NCBI GenBank assembly: GCA_002917075.1
Contig: NTMA01000091.1
Span: forward strand, 62,001 to 126,000
From: Hawksworthiomyces lignivorus
Lineage: Eukaryota; Ascomycota; Sordariomycetes; Ophiostomatales; Ophiostomataceae
Reading direction: 5' to 3'
Length of the DNA stretch: 64,000 nucleotides
Shown here piece after piece: positions 32,353-42,896 of this stretch; the first letter of the stretch is position 1, and each line of letters begins with the position of its first letter. The notes under the pieces are model-generated. The model made no database searches. It was given only the letters and a program-made list of their open reading frames with translations, and was not told the origin of the DNA. The position numbers and the translations under genes are program-made.

Positions 32353-35300
32353 CCCACCGCCCTGCAGATTGTTCCTTCGACTTCGACGTGCTTCATCTAG
32401 GCGCTGGGAAATCCAAGGATCACTGTGCCATCCGGTGGCTTTCCTTTAACAGATGTCGCCGAGTTACCCTTTACGGTGATTCTCGGCGGCCGCAGCAGTC
32501 CGAAAGTGACCTCTACATATCTCTGGCAGTGGAGAATCACCGTGTACGCAGTAAGAAAAAGGTGCATATCCTTGCCAGCAGCTGAGGCGTCGAAGGTCGG
32601 CATTGAAGTACTGTAGCACTGTAGAACGCAGCAATGCTTCGTGCACAGGACTCGTATCCCCCAAGTAAGAAATGTACTCCGCCAGACGCTCGCATTGATA
32701 TTCTTTATTGGGGAATAGGAGTCATCTCCGGCGCATCACGAGCGCATGTTTAAAGCCAACAGGGACAATGATTCGTGATGCCTGAATATTCACGTGCTCC
32801 GCTCCCTTGTCTGTTGGTTTTATCTTGCAAAATCAGCGAGGCGGGTGTTTGGGAAGGGTCGTCAAAGCGTGGTACCGCCAGTTTTGGCGAGAAAAGGCTT
32901 ATTGAAATAGGTATGCACCGCGTTTGGCAGCAAACTATTATGACTAAATCGCCTTCTTCTTTTGGCATCTAGCTATCATGCCACAAAGCTTCATGTCGCC
33001 GACTCTCCCAGCGGACTCGTAGGCTTAGACTGTTGGTGCTCCCACTCAACTTGTGTAACGTCTGTGGTTCTTCGTCAAGACTGTGCTCTGCTTTTCTACC
33101 TCCCACTTTTGGCTTCGTTGACCCCCTTTCTTGTGATCCTAGCCGCCTGCGGGGTGGGTATATTCTTGATGGAAAATGTATACGGAGTACGATACTCGTA
33201 TACGAACAGAAAGTAGGATGCATGGGGAGGCTTTTTGGTGGGACGGGAGCCGAGATGCACGGAACATGAGATGGTGCGGAAAAGCAAAAATCAGCCTACT
33301 TGTCGGTTGGTTTTCTTCCAATCGCTTCTCTTCGCCCTCTGCATCTCCTCTGTTCCATCCCCCCCACTATTGATCCCTCCGCTTTTGCCCCCGGCAACTC
33401 GCAGATGAGACTCCTGTTTAAAACAACCATTACATGAATATGCGAGATACGTGTCTCACCGCACACTCTGTCCTCGACGCAAAGTGTGTCTTTCTATGCA
33501 GATCGAATGCGACGCTCACATTTCGCATATTGTTGCAAAATGGAAGTCGCAATGCCCGCCAACTAAGCTTTGTCTGCTGCGAACACGCGGTGCAGAAGTT
33601 GCGCTCTTTTTGAACCTTACTTGCGAGGAAGAGTGCTGGCAGACATCCGAGATGTCGTGAGCACACTGGTATACTTCCACAATCAAGATCCAACATGGCA
33701 GCTTTTGATCAGGCCTCAGCTACTGTAAGCTAGGCGTGTTGCTCTGCGTGATATCTTTCGGCATGGCAAGATCCTCTCTCCCCCCCACGACTGCTGTGAT
33801 GGAGGGCGCGGAAATATAGAAACGCTCCTCTAAACCGTCTGTGGACGGATAGGGCAAAGGCTTGCCGCTGCGGAGTGGATGTCCACAACCCCTGTCGAAA
33901 CTCGAGGATCTGCAACACTTTTTCTGTTCCTCATCAAAAGTTTTGATCATTTTGGGCATGTTTCTTCGAGGTATGTTTTCGAATCGGCTCTACCGCTGCC
34001 TTGGAGGACATAATGAATAGTTGGCCAGATTCAAATGAAACTGCCTGCTCTCCTCTATTCCTCTGGCTTCTACAGCTTCTGATATCTCCTGTTTCCTTGC
34101 TCTTTCTTGAACATCATGATCAGGAATTCCTGAGTCGTAGTCTAGTAGTGCATGTCCGTTCTTGCAACAAATTCAGCTCATCTGCCGGATGCATGGCAGC
34201 AATGCCAACGGCAATCTGAACGCAAGAGAACCCTGGCAGCAAGGTTTAGCTCCTACATGTACGAGGTACATAATTCGCATTTTATGCTCCCACTCTCGTC
34301 GCGATTCTTCCTGCCCAATCGCCAAATTCTCCTTGTAGACGAATGCCACATCGGCAGACCCCACGCCGTTCGTTCACAAGACTAGAAACCCTGCAGAGTT
34401 ATTTGCGTACTAAGGGGGGGATGCTCTTCGTGGTTGCTTCGAGAAGGAGATCTCATACGTGCATTAGAACGAGGCGCAGAAACAATGACAACGGAGCAAC
34501 AGATGCAGCTGCTAACTTTGCTTTGTTTCTGTTGCAATTCTTTTTTTTTTTTTTTGTGCTGCTGAGGCGGCCGATGTCGATGCTCCTGCGCATGGTTATG
34601 TATCATCATCGCAACGTGATTGCAGAGGAGCAATATGCAGGAGGTCACGAGAATCATTGTCAATGTGCTGTGCAATTACACTCTGTGACTCTGTACGGAG
34701 ATGCGCCGGAACTCCTATTTTTTTTCTAAGATTCTCATATTTTCGGAAAAGCCGATATTTGACTTCTGCCTCGTAGGAGCATGCTCCTGCTACAATTGGG
34801 GGAAAGGAGAAGAGGGTTATCTAACTTGGCCCCCCCCCCCCGTTCCTTCCCGCTTTCCGTTACTTCCCCGGCTGCCTGTAATAAATAATAAAAGCAGTCC
34901 AAAAACGACAGGTTCTTCGCATCGAACTTTCCCCTTCTTGTGACTCCTAGTCGTACTTTCTTTCTCTGTGGTGATTCTTTCCGCTGCTAGAGTTTTTTTC
35001 TTTTTCTTTGCTTCAAAGAAATCGAGCGCTGAATATCTACCTGAGAGTATCATTTGTGTTGTCCACCGGAACAATTCCGCTCTTCTTCTTCGCATACAGA
35101 CTTGCACATCTTCGAGCTTGTTATTTTTCTGACTGTTTTTCTTGTTGTTGACTATTTTTTTCCCCCTTCATTTCGTCTTAGCTCTTACTTTGATTTCTCA
35201 CTTTTTGACTTGTCTCATTCACCTTGCCAATTATCCCACTTTTTACCACGTTTACAGGCAGGCACCACGGGGGGGGAAGCAGTCGCCCCTGCAATAATTT

Positions 35301-36640
35301 ATCAACGGTATTACTAGTGGGTAAGTAAACTACTGGTGCAATTCCTCCCGCTGTTTCTCGTTATGTTCTTTTCCTCATTGGCCTGTTCGCTCTCTCTTGT
35401 TTTTTCCCTTCTGGATATTCCCGCTATTACCCTTTCCCGCCTCTTCCTTCCTCTTTGCCCCTCCTTCTGCGCATATACCTCAGACACACTTACAACTTCC
35501 TCTTTGGTCATTCTCATGTTCCCCGGACTTTTCCCGTCGCTTCAATTTCACCTGTTTTCTCTTCTGTCTGCGCCTCTCTCTCTCTTCCTCCTCTTCTTCT
35601 TCTTCTTCTTCTCCTTCATTTCTTATATTCTTCGAGATCTCCAATCCTCCGAGTGCAACCCTTGTAAAAAATCATCTCCTCATCGCGTCCTTATTTTCTT
35701 CGGCTTGGAGGAAGGACAAATCCTGGCAGTCTCACTACGACGGCTATTGAAAAGCGAAGCAGCTTGCGGACTAACGCTCAACAAAAGCCCGAAAACAGAA
35801 GCTGTTCAGACCCCTGAAGCTTCATCAATCAACCTCAACAAAAGTTTCCTCGTGGCTTCTCCTTCGGAAGGCTTCTATAGATCCAGGCATCCGATCGCCT
35901 AATACCACTCGCGTGTCCACTATTTAGGACTTTCCGCTCGCCGGCTCTTCCGTACGACAGCGCTAAAATAGAGAGTTTTTTTTTACCGTTTCTTAGCCTT
36001 TGCGCTATTTGGACATCTGAAACTAAACCCCACAGCCCTGGTTGGGCAGTCTGCTCGTGCTTTGGCTCCAAATGTTCGTGTTTTGCCCTCTTATTATAAG
36101 CACACATCCCTTTCCTGCACCTACTCCATGATTTCCGTTTCTGTTCTCGCGGCGTTCTATACATTACTTCTTCACATCCTCCCTTTGCGCTTTTACCCTG
36201 AACCTCTGTAACTTCCCCAACCCAGCTGCCAGGATCTCGAGTCACGAGGACGAACACGGGAAGAGCAGGCCATTTCTGCTATTTTATTCTGGTTTCCGGA
36301 ACTAACAGGATGTTTTTACTCAGAGCCCATCTTCTAACAATGTCGACGGTTGCCTCATGATCATGTTGTCACCAGTTTAACCTACCTTCTCACAATCACC
36401 TTCACTACGTATTCTTATATTTCATTCACTTTCCATTGTCGGAGGCTTTTTTGTGTTACTTCGGCTCTGCCTTTTTCTGTTTTTACTTTCTTTACAACCA
36501 TCAGCTCGCCGCCGCGTTAGGGTAAATTATACCTAACGTGTCCAGGCACCACGATCCCCTCCAAAATTTCCGCATCCCGCCCAGCCCTTTCCTCTCTTGG
36601 TGTCCGGCCACAGCATCCGGATACTGAGGAGGATCTAGCC

Positions 36641-37975
36641 ATGGACGCTCTAAAGAGCCTCATAACGAACGTTCCGGAATGGATCAAGCGTCTTGACGAT
36701 CTTAGCAGCCAGATCGACCAGCGGCAGCTTGAGCTTGCGCGCGTTGTCGAACCGTCTCCAACTTCTTCTCCGTCAGCTCTCTCTCGCACCAAATCTGTTC
36801 GAAACAAAGGATCTACAGAATCTCTGAAGCCACAGGATGAGGGCGCTGTATGGGAAGAGGAGGAAAACGCCAATGCGAAAGCAGAGGCAGTGCCGTTAAC
36901 AGCGTCGCCAACGAGCCCAACTGCAGGTGACAATACCACCGCGGTGCTTCAGCACCAGACGAACCAGGTTATGCAAGTGGCACAGGCGAAGGCGCGTGCA
37001 ACACTTCGGAAGCGGAACAAGCGCAGCGACTCTCTCATCAGTGCCGAAGGCGGGGCCCCAAAGTATCGCACTCGCAGCATGATTATTGTCTACTATGACA
37101 GCTACGTGCAGTCCTTTTTCGAAGAGCTCGTCAAGTTCGTGTCTGCCTCGCGGAACATGATGCGCAAAGCCAAGATGGCTGCCAAGGTGGCCCACATTAA
37201 GCGCATGGCGGAGTTGGAAATGCCTGATGCCGACGAAGACGACAAAATCATTGAAGCTTCAACAGTTTCCGCCCCCCAGGTGGCTGTCACGGGCCCTGAG
37301 ACGAAGCTGACCGTGGATCTGGCGCCCACAATAGCGGTAGACCTTGCCGCTGCTGCAGCTTCAAAAGATGCAGACGATACAATTATTGCTGCTGCAGATA
37401 CAGGCTCGCAGGAAGATCTGCCGATGCTGGACTATACGCGAACAATGAATATGCGCTCGCCGGGAATGCTGGCATCTGGGCGGCCAATGTATATGCGTGC
37501 ATCGGGCCGTACGGCGTACATGGGAAGCGGCGCTAGAGGCTCATATCTGACCGGCAGCCAGCAGCCAGACATATACGACGAACTAGACAAGGGGCTCGAG
37601 TATGTCCAGTCGATGTGCGAGCATGCCGCGCACCAGTTTCTGCGCGATGGCGACTGCAACGAGGAGATCGAAAATGTGAAGCGTCGCCTGACGGAGACCA
37701 AAGAACAGGCTGACCGCGAGATGGAGCGGATCAAGAAGGAAGATCCAGAAGCTCTCAAGGCATCTGAAGAGCCGGTCAAGACGCGGAGCTACCGACCGCA
37801 GAGCATGCGAAAAGAGAATGCTGGTACTGCCGTCTCGAGTTCTAAGGAGGCTAGTTCGACGGGCGCCATCGCTGCTGCAAAGACTTCTCTCATGGCCATT
37901 GAAGTTGACGAGGGCGTAGAAGACATGGGCGCCGAGATGCCGAAACTGATGTACAGATCAACCCGGCGAAGATAG
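36641..37975 (+). CDS. Conserved fungal protein of unknown function, coiled-coil and Met/Gly/Arg repeats
   Basis: A 444-residue intronless ORF with a good start context after a long CT-rich leader. I know no function for it. The N-terminus (MDALKSLITNVPEWIKRLDD, then LSSQIDQRQLELA) is predicted helical. Residues ~150-190 (SMIIVYYDSYVQSFFEELVK, then FVSASRNMMRKAKMAAKVAH) form the most conserved-looking block. A short repeat region (about 270-310) has MRSPGM, MLASGRPMYM, MRASGRTAYM and MGSGARG units. A charged coiled coil follows near 330-370 (NVKRRLTETKEQADREMERI). The ends are disordered and phosphosite-like. No signal peptide or membrane segment. Probably a cytoplasmic or cortical scaffold, but this is inference. 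Confidence 0.75.
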   Translation: MDALKSLITNVPEWIKRLDDLSSQIDQRQLELARVVEPSPTSSPSALSRTKSVRNKGSTESLKPQDEGAVWEEEENANAKAEAVPLTASPTSPTAGDNTTAVLQHQTNQVMQVAQAKARATLRKRNKRSDSLISAEGGAPKYRTRSMIIVYYDSYVQSFFEELVKFVSASRNMMRKAKMAAKVAHIKRMAELEMPDADEDDKIIEASTVSAPQVAVTGPETKLTVDLAPTIAVDLAAAAASKDADDTIIAAADTGSQEDLPMLDYTRTMNMRSPGMLASGRPMYMRASGRTAYMGSGARGSYLTGSQQPDIYDELDKGLEYVQSMCEHAAHQFLRDGDCNEEIENVKRRLTETKEQADREMERIKKEDPEALKASEEPVKTRSYRPQSMRKENAGTAVSSSKEASSTGAIAAAKTSLMAIEVDEGVEDMGAEMPKLMYRSTRRR

Positions 37976-39042
37976 GAAGCACGAATGGAGCAGATGATCG
38001 CTTACGAGCGGAACACGTTGACGATTATGTGGCACGGCGAAACGAAAGCGGCGGAGGAGGACAAGACCAACGAACGAGAGGAAGACGAGACGTTTAAAAG
38101 CACGAGATGCGCAGATGGGCAGGCAGATGACCTGCGGATATTTTATACCCCGAAGCAAGCGAGCCTCTGCGGCGTGGCTTGCTATTTCTCATACTTAGTT
38201 ATATTTGAAAGCATCTTAAAAAATTGGATGGTGGGATAGGGTCGGCATATACATTTTCGGGATTCGTTTTTCTTTTCCATTTCAGTCCTTACTAGGGTCT
38301 ACGCTTTGTCCAGCGCTGCTTTTCCTCTACTGCTCCCGCATTTTTTGCATTGCCACGGAGTCTCTTTTAATTATGTTGAAGCATATTATGTATTTCGTGC
38401 TCTTGACAGGATACAAAAAGAAGGGGAAACAAGCATTTGTTTATTGATGATTATAAGTTGTCCCGTTGAAAACGGGTCACACACAGTCGTAGATGTGCAT
38501 CTTGCATTGCCGTTTATTATAGATCCAAGTACAGATCGAAGCACAGATCGAAGCACGGATCGAAGCTTTGCTATGAGCACGTATCATGAACTGCGTAAAG
38601 GGGGGGGGCATCTTGGAACATTTTGGCCTCGTCCTCTTCTCTCGTCTGGACTACGTCCGCTGTGGCACAGGGCGGGACGATCCCCCGCTCAAGCACTGTC
38701 CTCGCCCAACGTGGCGAAAGACTAGTTTTGATTCGTGCGACCTTCGGAGCTCTAAAGTTAACGTTTTTTTATCTATTAGACTAATATCAAACTAACATCT
38801 TAACGTAGGGAACGGGCCTAAATTTCTTTTTTTAATGCTCTTCTATTTTTTTTGGGTTATCGTTCGATAAGAAATATGTTGTGGCACGTTGCGAGGTAGT
38901 TTTCTCTTTCTATACTTGTTCTCACCTCTCTTTTCCTCGTATCGTGCAGGTAGAGCCAGATCCCAAGCATCCTGCCTGAGATCGATCCTACCCACAAACC
39001 CCAAGCGACACTCACACACTGGCGTCAGCCACAAAAGCCAAG
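37976..39042. other. 1.1-kb spacer with a 12-bp tandem repeat
   Basis: 3' end of the upstream gene and promoter of HIS2. It holds the tandem repeat at 38521-38568 and a G-run near 38,599-38,607. No ORF with coding character. I looked for a Gcn4-type TGACTCA upstream of HIS2 and did not see one. Confidence 0.6.
38521..38568. repeat. 12-bp tandem repeat, four units
   Basis: Units AGATCCAAGTAC, AGATCGAAGCAC, AGATCGAAGCAC and GGATCGAAGCTT follow head to tail. The middle two are identical and the outer ones diverge by 2-3 bases. Non-coding. Confidence 0.85.
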
Positions 39043-40224
39043 ATGGCGTTTACATTGCACTCCCACTCGGGGCAATTCTGTGGCCATGCCACGAACACCC
39101 TGGAGGAGGTCATCCAGCGGGCCATTGCTGTGGGCTATCGCACTATTGGCTTGAGCGAGCACATGCCGCGAGCCCATGTCGAGGACTTATACCCAGAAGA
39201 GGTGTGCCGGTCTCCCCCTCTCCTTGGCCAATACTGTGCTGGATCCTACCTGCCCTCTCCCTCTCATTGCTTCTTGGCCTGTTTTTCATGAGCTGACGCT
39301 GGGTGCCTTGGCTTCCGTCCCTTGTCCCAGGGAGGTGACGACCCCGCAGCGGCGCTGGCGGCGCTGACCACACGCTACGACGCCTACCTGCAGGAGGCCC
39401 TGCGCCTGCGGGCCGTCTACGCGGACCGCATTGTCGTACTGATCGGCTTCGAATCCGAGTGGATTCGCGGCGACCACGACGACGGCGTCCGGGTGCGGGC
39501 GCTGGCGGCCAACCCGGTCATCGACTACTTTGTGGGCTCGGTGCACCACGCGGGCCCGCGCGGTACGCCCATCGACTACGACAAGGCCATGTACGCGGCG
39601 GCGGCGGAGGAGACGCGGCAGCAGCGGCAGAAGGAGCGGGAGGCGCGGACTGGCGGGGACGCTGCCGGCGCGGACGCTGCGGTGGAGGCGGTGGCCGACG
39701 CGGCCGACCCCGAGTTCGCGCTGTTCGCGACGTACTACGACCAGCAGCTGGAGATGCTGCAAGCGCTGCGGCCGCGGGTGGTGGGCCACTTTGACCTGGT
39801 GCGGCTGCTGAGCGCGGACCCGGACGGGCGCGACCCGCAGACGTGGGCGGGCGGCGCGCTGTGGCCGCGGATCCTGCGCAACCTGGCGGCCGTCGCCGCC
39901 TACGGCGGCTGGCTCGAGTGCAACACGGCCGCCCTGCGCAAGGGGCTGGCCGAGCCCTACCCGGGCCGCGCCATCGCGACCGCCTGGCTGCGCCTCGGCG
40001 GCCGCTTCACCCTCTCCGACGACAGCCACGGCGTGCCCCACGTCGCCACCAACTACCGCCGCGGCATCGCCTACCTGCAGAGCCTCGGCGTCTCCGAGGT
40101 CTGGACCCTGCAGAAGCGCCCCGGCGGCGGCTCCGGCGGCTTGATCGAAGTCAGCGTGCCGCTGACCGAGGTCTCGGCCAGCCTGCGGCTGGACGACGAC
40201 GACGCGGCCGCGGCAAAGAAATAG
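39043..40224 (+). CDS. HIS2: Histidinol-phosphatase, PHP family
   Basis: Exons 39043-39201 and 39331-40224 join in phase 0 to give 350 residues (yeast His2 is 335). The enzyme dephosphorylates histidinol phosphate, the penultimate part of histidine biosynthesis, in the cytosol. PHP metal-binding motifs are visible in order: HSHSGQFCGHA (from residue 6), SEHMPR (38-43), GFESEWI, a YFVGSVHH block, GHFDLVR, LECNTAALRKG and FTLSDDSHG. The 129-bp intron has donor GTGTGC, which is weaker than others in the window, and acceptor CCCAG at 39330. The second exon is far more GC-rich than the first and contains an Ala/Arg/Glu-rich insertion near residues 150-175. HIS2 and DCS1 are on the same strand, 405 bp apart. 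Confidence 0.9.
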
Positions 40225-40629
40225 AGCGCCCGCCGTCTGTATATTGCTTGTGCGGCGCCGCCGTCGCTTACCGCTCTGCAACCACCCACCCCACTTCCTA
40301 ACACGAGAGAACCTGGCAGACCTCTTTAGATCCAATTGTAGATAACGTAACTGCCAAACTAGAGAATACATAAATACAAAACAATTAAAAGCAATGGGTG
40401 GACTCCTGCATCTTTCACACGCTTAGAGTGACATGTGCTGAGCAGATCGGAGAGTGTGGGCTTTAGGCGATGAGCTGCTCCCCTGGAAGAAAAAAAAAAT
40501 TAGCGGGGTAATAGCCAACAAAAGCTGCTTCTTCGACCTACAAAGCAACGACGCCTAAACCGCCAATCTGGAGCTGTCCGCCCGTCCTGAATTTCTGGTT
40601 GCGTCTCCCTGCTAGCGAAGCAAAAAGCC
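40225..40629. other. 405-bp spacer, HIS2 / DCS1
   Basis: 3' UTR of HIS2 and promoter of DCS1 on the same strand. AT-rich in the middle, with an A-run near 40,490. No specific regulatory site recognised. Confidence 0.6.
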
Positions 40630-41779
40630 ATGGCCGATTCCAAAGCTGCCGAGGCCCTGGTGCCCAAGTTTCAGTATGAGCGGACGCTGAACCAAGGTAG
40701 GTTCCGGACACTGGCGGGTGGGAGCTCTTCGGCGGGACGTGCGCCAGTAATTTGCTAACGCCTTCCCCGTAGACCAGGCGGGCCGCCGCACGTCGCTCTA
40801 CGGCCACATTGACGGCCAACCGGCCCTGCTGATCCTGGAGCGGGCGCCCTTCCCGACGTCCTCGGACTACCTGGGCTCGGTGCCGGGCAACCTGCGCTTC
40901 CTCCAGAACCTGGGTAACAACGACATCTACTTTTGGTACCTCGGCAGCGAGGGGACCAAGGTCAGCGCAGCCGAAGACAGCAGCAGCAGCAGCAGCACGA
41001 CGGTGGCGGAGGCGGAATCCGCCTCGCTCAAGATCAACCTCATCTATCCGTGCACGCCGCAGCACGTGGCCAAGTACAGCAAGCAGGGCGTGCGGTTGGT
41101 GACCGAGACGGTTGCGGTGTACCGCGAGCGGGTGCGGCCGTTTATGGAGCGGCAGCGGGCGGGCGGGCGGCTGGACTGGATCGTCAACATCATCGAGGGC
41201 CGCAAGGAGGTGGAGGACGTGCTGTTCCGCACGCCGTGGGACCCGGCCGCGCCCAACCCCGAGGGCTTCCTGCTGCTGCCCGACCTCAACTGGGACCGCC
41301 GCACCGCCGAGGCGCTGCACCTGCTGGGCGTCGTCGAGCGCCGCGACCTCTGGAGCCTGCGCGACCTGCGCCGCCACCACGTGCCCTGGCTGCGCCGCCT
41401 GCGCGCCGCCCTGCTCGACGCCACTACGCGCGTCTACCCGGCCGTCGCCCGCGACCAGCTCAAGCTCTACCTGCACTACCAGCCCACCTACTACCACCTG
41501 CACGTCCACATCGTCCACGTCCAGCTCGAGGCCGGCGCCACCCAGGCCACCGGCAAGGCCATCGGCCTCGAGAGCATCATCGAGCAGCTCGCCCACATGG
41601 GCGGCGGCGGCGGCGGCGGCACCGCCGGCGAGGCCGACGACGCCAACCCGGACCTCGGTATGGACGATGTCGCCCTGAGCTACACGCTGGGCGAGGCGAG
41701 CGAGCTGTGGAAAGCCGTGTTCGGCCCGCTGAAAGAGCAGGAAGAGGCCGAAAAGAAGCAAACAGCTCAAGATGCATGA
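40630..41779 (+). CDS. DCS1: Scavenger mRNA-decapping enzyme (m7GpppX diphosphatase)
   Basis: Exons 40630-40696 and 40773-41779 encode 357 residues, the usual size for DcpS/Dcs1. The enzyme hydrolyses the residual cap left after 3'-5' mRNA decay. The N-terminal domain-swapped part includes ALLILERAPFP. The HIT catalytic triad is HLHVH at 264-268 within a YYHLHVHIVHV block, and the RxxDWxxxxxEGxxE-like segment (RLDWIVNIIEGRKEVEDV) is family-typical. The splice joins NQ to DQAGRRTSLYG with the split Asp codon. The 76-bp intron has a TGCTAAC branch site. A serine run (residues ~92-96) and a Gly7-8 tract (DNA about 41,597-41,620) are local low-complexity insertions. The stop lies 162 bp from the convergent GILT gene. 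High GC3 generates a 444-codon antisense shadow ORF. Confidence 0.93.
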
Positions 41780-41941
41780 AATGATACCGTTTATTATCTT
41801 GCTAACGTAATGATACCCGCTGGACCAGAAAAAAAAACTGTAGCTAGGGCCATGAAAATGATCTATATACATCTATAAAGAAAAAAAAGGTGTTACAGCA
41901 TTACAAATCACACCGGCGCTGCCGGGGGGCTTTCCCCTGAC

Positions 41942-42896
41942 TCAATTCTGCTGCCGCCAGAGCTTCTCGATTGCCACGACCAAGTCGTTCACCCGCGGTC
42001 CTCCCGGGCAGTCCTTCCATTGTCCATCGTCGCGGATGCAGTATATCTCGTTGTTCAGCCGCACCGTGCAGCTCTTGCTCACGCCGACAGACGCGGAGTG
42101 GCGCACGCTCTCGAGCAGCATGTTCATGGCGTACTGGCCATCGTCGCGGGTGGCGCACTCGTTCAACGCGCCGACGTCGACGGCATGCTCCAGCGCGCAC
42201 TCTTCAACGTAGTCACGGTCTGGGATGGAAGGATAGTCGCTGCTCAGGCAGTTGGCAAAGCCGAGGAAGATCTTGGGATCGGGATAGAGCTTCTGGGCGC
42301 AGAGCTCCAGGATGTTGCCCATGCCTGGGTGACGTCAGTGGGACTGCCGTTTTTGATAGAGAGGGACATACAGAAGACAAAAGCAGATTAGAGAATAGAA
42401 ATCACATACACTCGCCTGGACCGTGCATGCATTCGACACCGCCATCGCTTGTTGGTCTGGAACGTTAAGAAGTCAGAAGTGTATCTTGTCTAAGAGATGC
42501 GGAGAGGTTGGCGGGCACATCTACATACCTGCCGATGTACGAGATCGAAAAGTTGACCTTGCTGTGCACCACCTGCATTGTCGGCACTACAAGATCGCGT
42601 AGGCAATCCTGTGCGTCTGGGCATTTGCTCATGATGTGCGCCTCCAGAGGAACCAGGCCGCCGCTGGCGCGCACCGGCTCTTCCAAGCTCGACTTAATCT
42701 CCTGATTCTTCTCGCTGCCGACCGGTCTCCATTTCGCTTCGCTCAGTCGTGGCTGCTGGACATAGAGATATGCCGTCATGCCAATCAGGGCCAGAACCAC
42801 CAGAAGGCCAACACGGGCGCGTATGCGCCGCCGAGACGGCCCAGAATATGCCCGGCGCTCTGCCGCCGCCAGGAAATTCAGCGCTTTCTCGTCCAT
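41942..42896 (-). CDS. GILT-family thiol reductase with signal-anchor
   Basis: Exons (minus order) 42896-42529, 42456-42410 and 42324-41942 give 265 residues. GILT proteins reduce disulfides in the lysosome/vacuole or are secreted. Residues ~30-46 form a membrane segment (VGLLVVLALIGMTAYLYV) after a basic cytosolic stretch, so a type II orientation is likely. The GILT signature C-x-H-G-x2-E-C-x2-N-x4-C is complete (CMHGPGECMGN...C) and spans the exon 2/3 junction. The position of the usual CxxC active site is occupied by KCPDAQDC (Cys92 and Cys98), a C-x5-C. Introns are 72 and 85 bp with GTATGT donors. The middle exon is 47 nt. It converges on DCS1. Family assignment is firm; reductase activity is not. 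Confidence 0.88.

Larger units (their letters stand above)
28199..36640. other. 8.4-kb gene-poor region
   Basis: The largest stretch without a supported gene. It contains scattered ORFs, three listed separately as weak candidates (28613, 31493 and 31915). There is no transposase or reverse-transcriptase signature and no AT-rich decay typical of RIP. A TACGGAGTAC word lies at 33181 and a C12 run at 34830-34841. From about 34,900 to 36,640 the plus strand is T/C-rich with CTT repeats (about 35,590-35,612), probably the promoter and leader of the gene at 36641. Confidence 0.6.

Noticed and set aside
39286..40371. 361-codon minus-strand ORF across HIS2
   Set aside because: Shadow of HIS2 exon 2; low-complexity Gly/Arg/Val sequence.
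40538..41872. 444-codon minus-strand ORF across DCS1
   Set aside because: Shadow of GC-rich coding DNA; DCS1 on the plus strand has an intact HIT motif.
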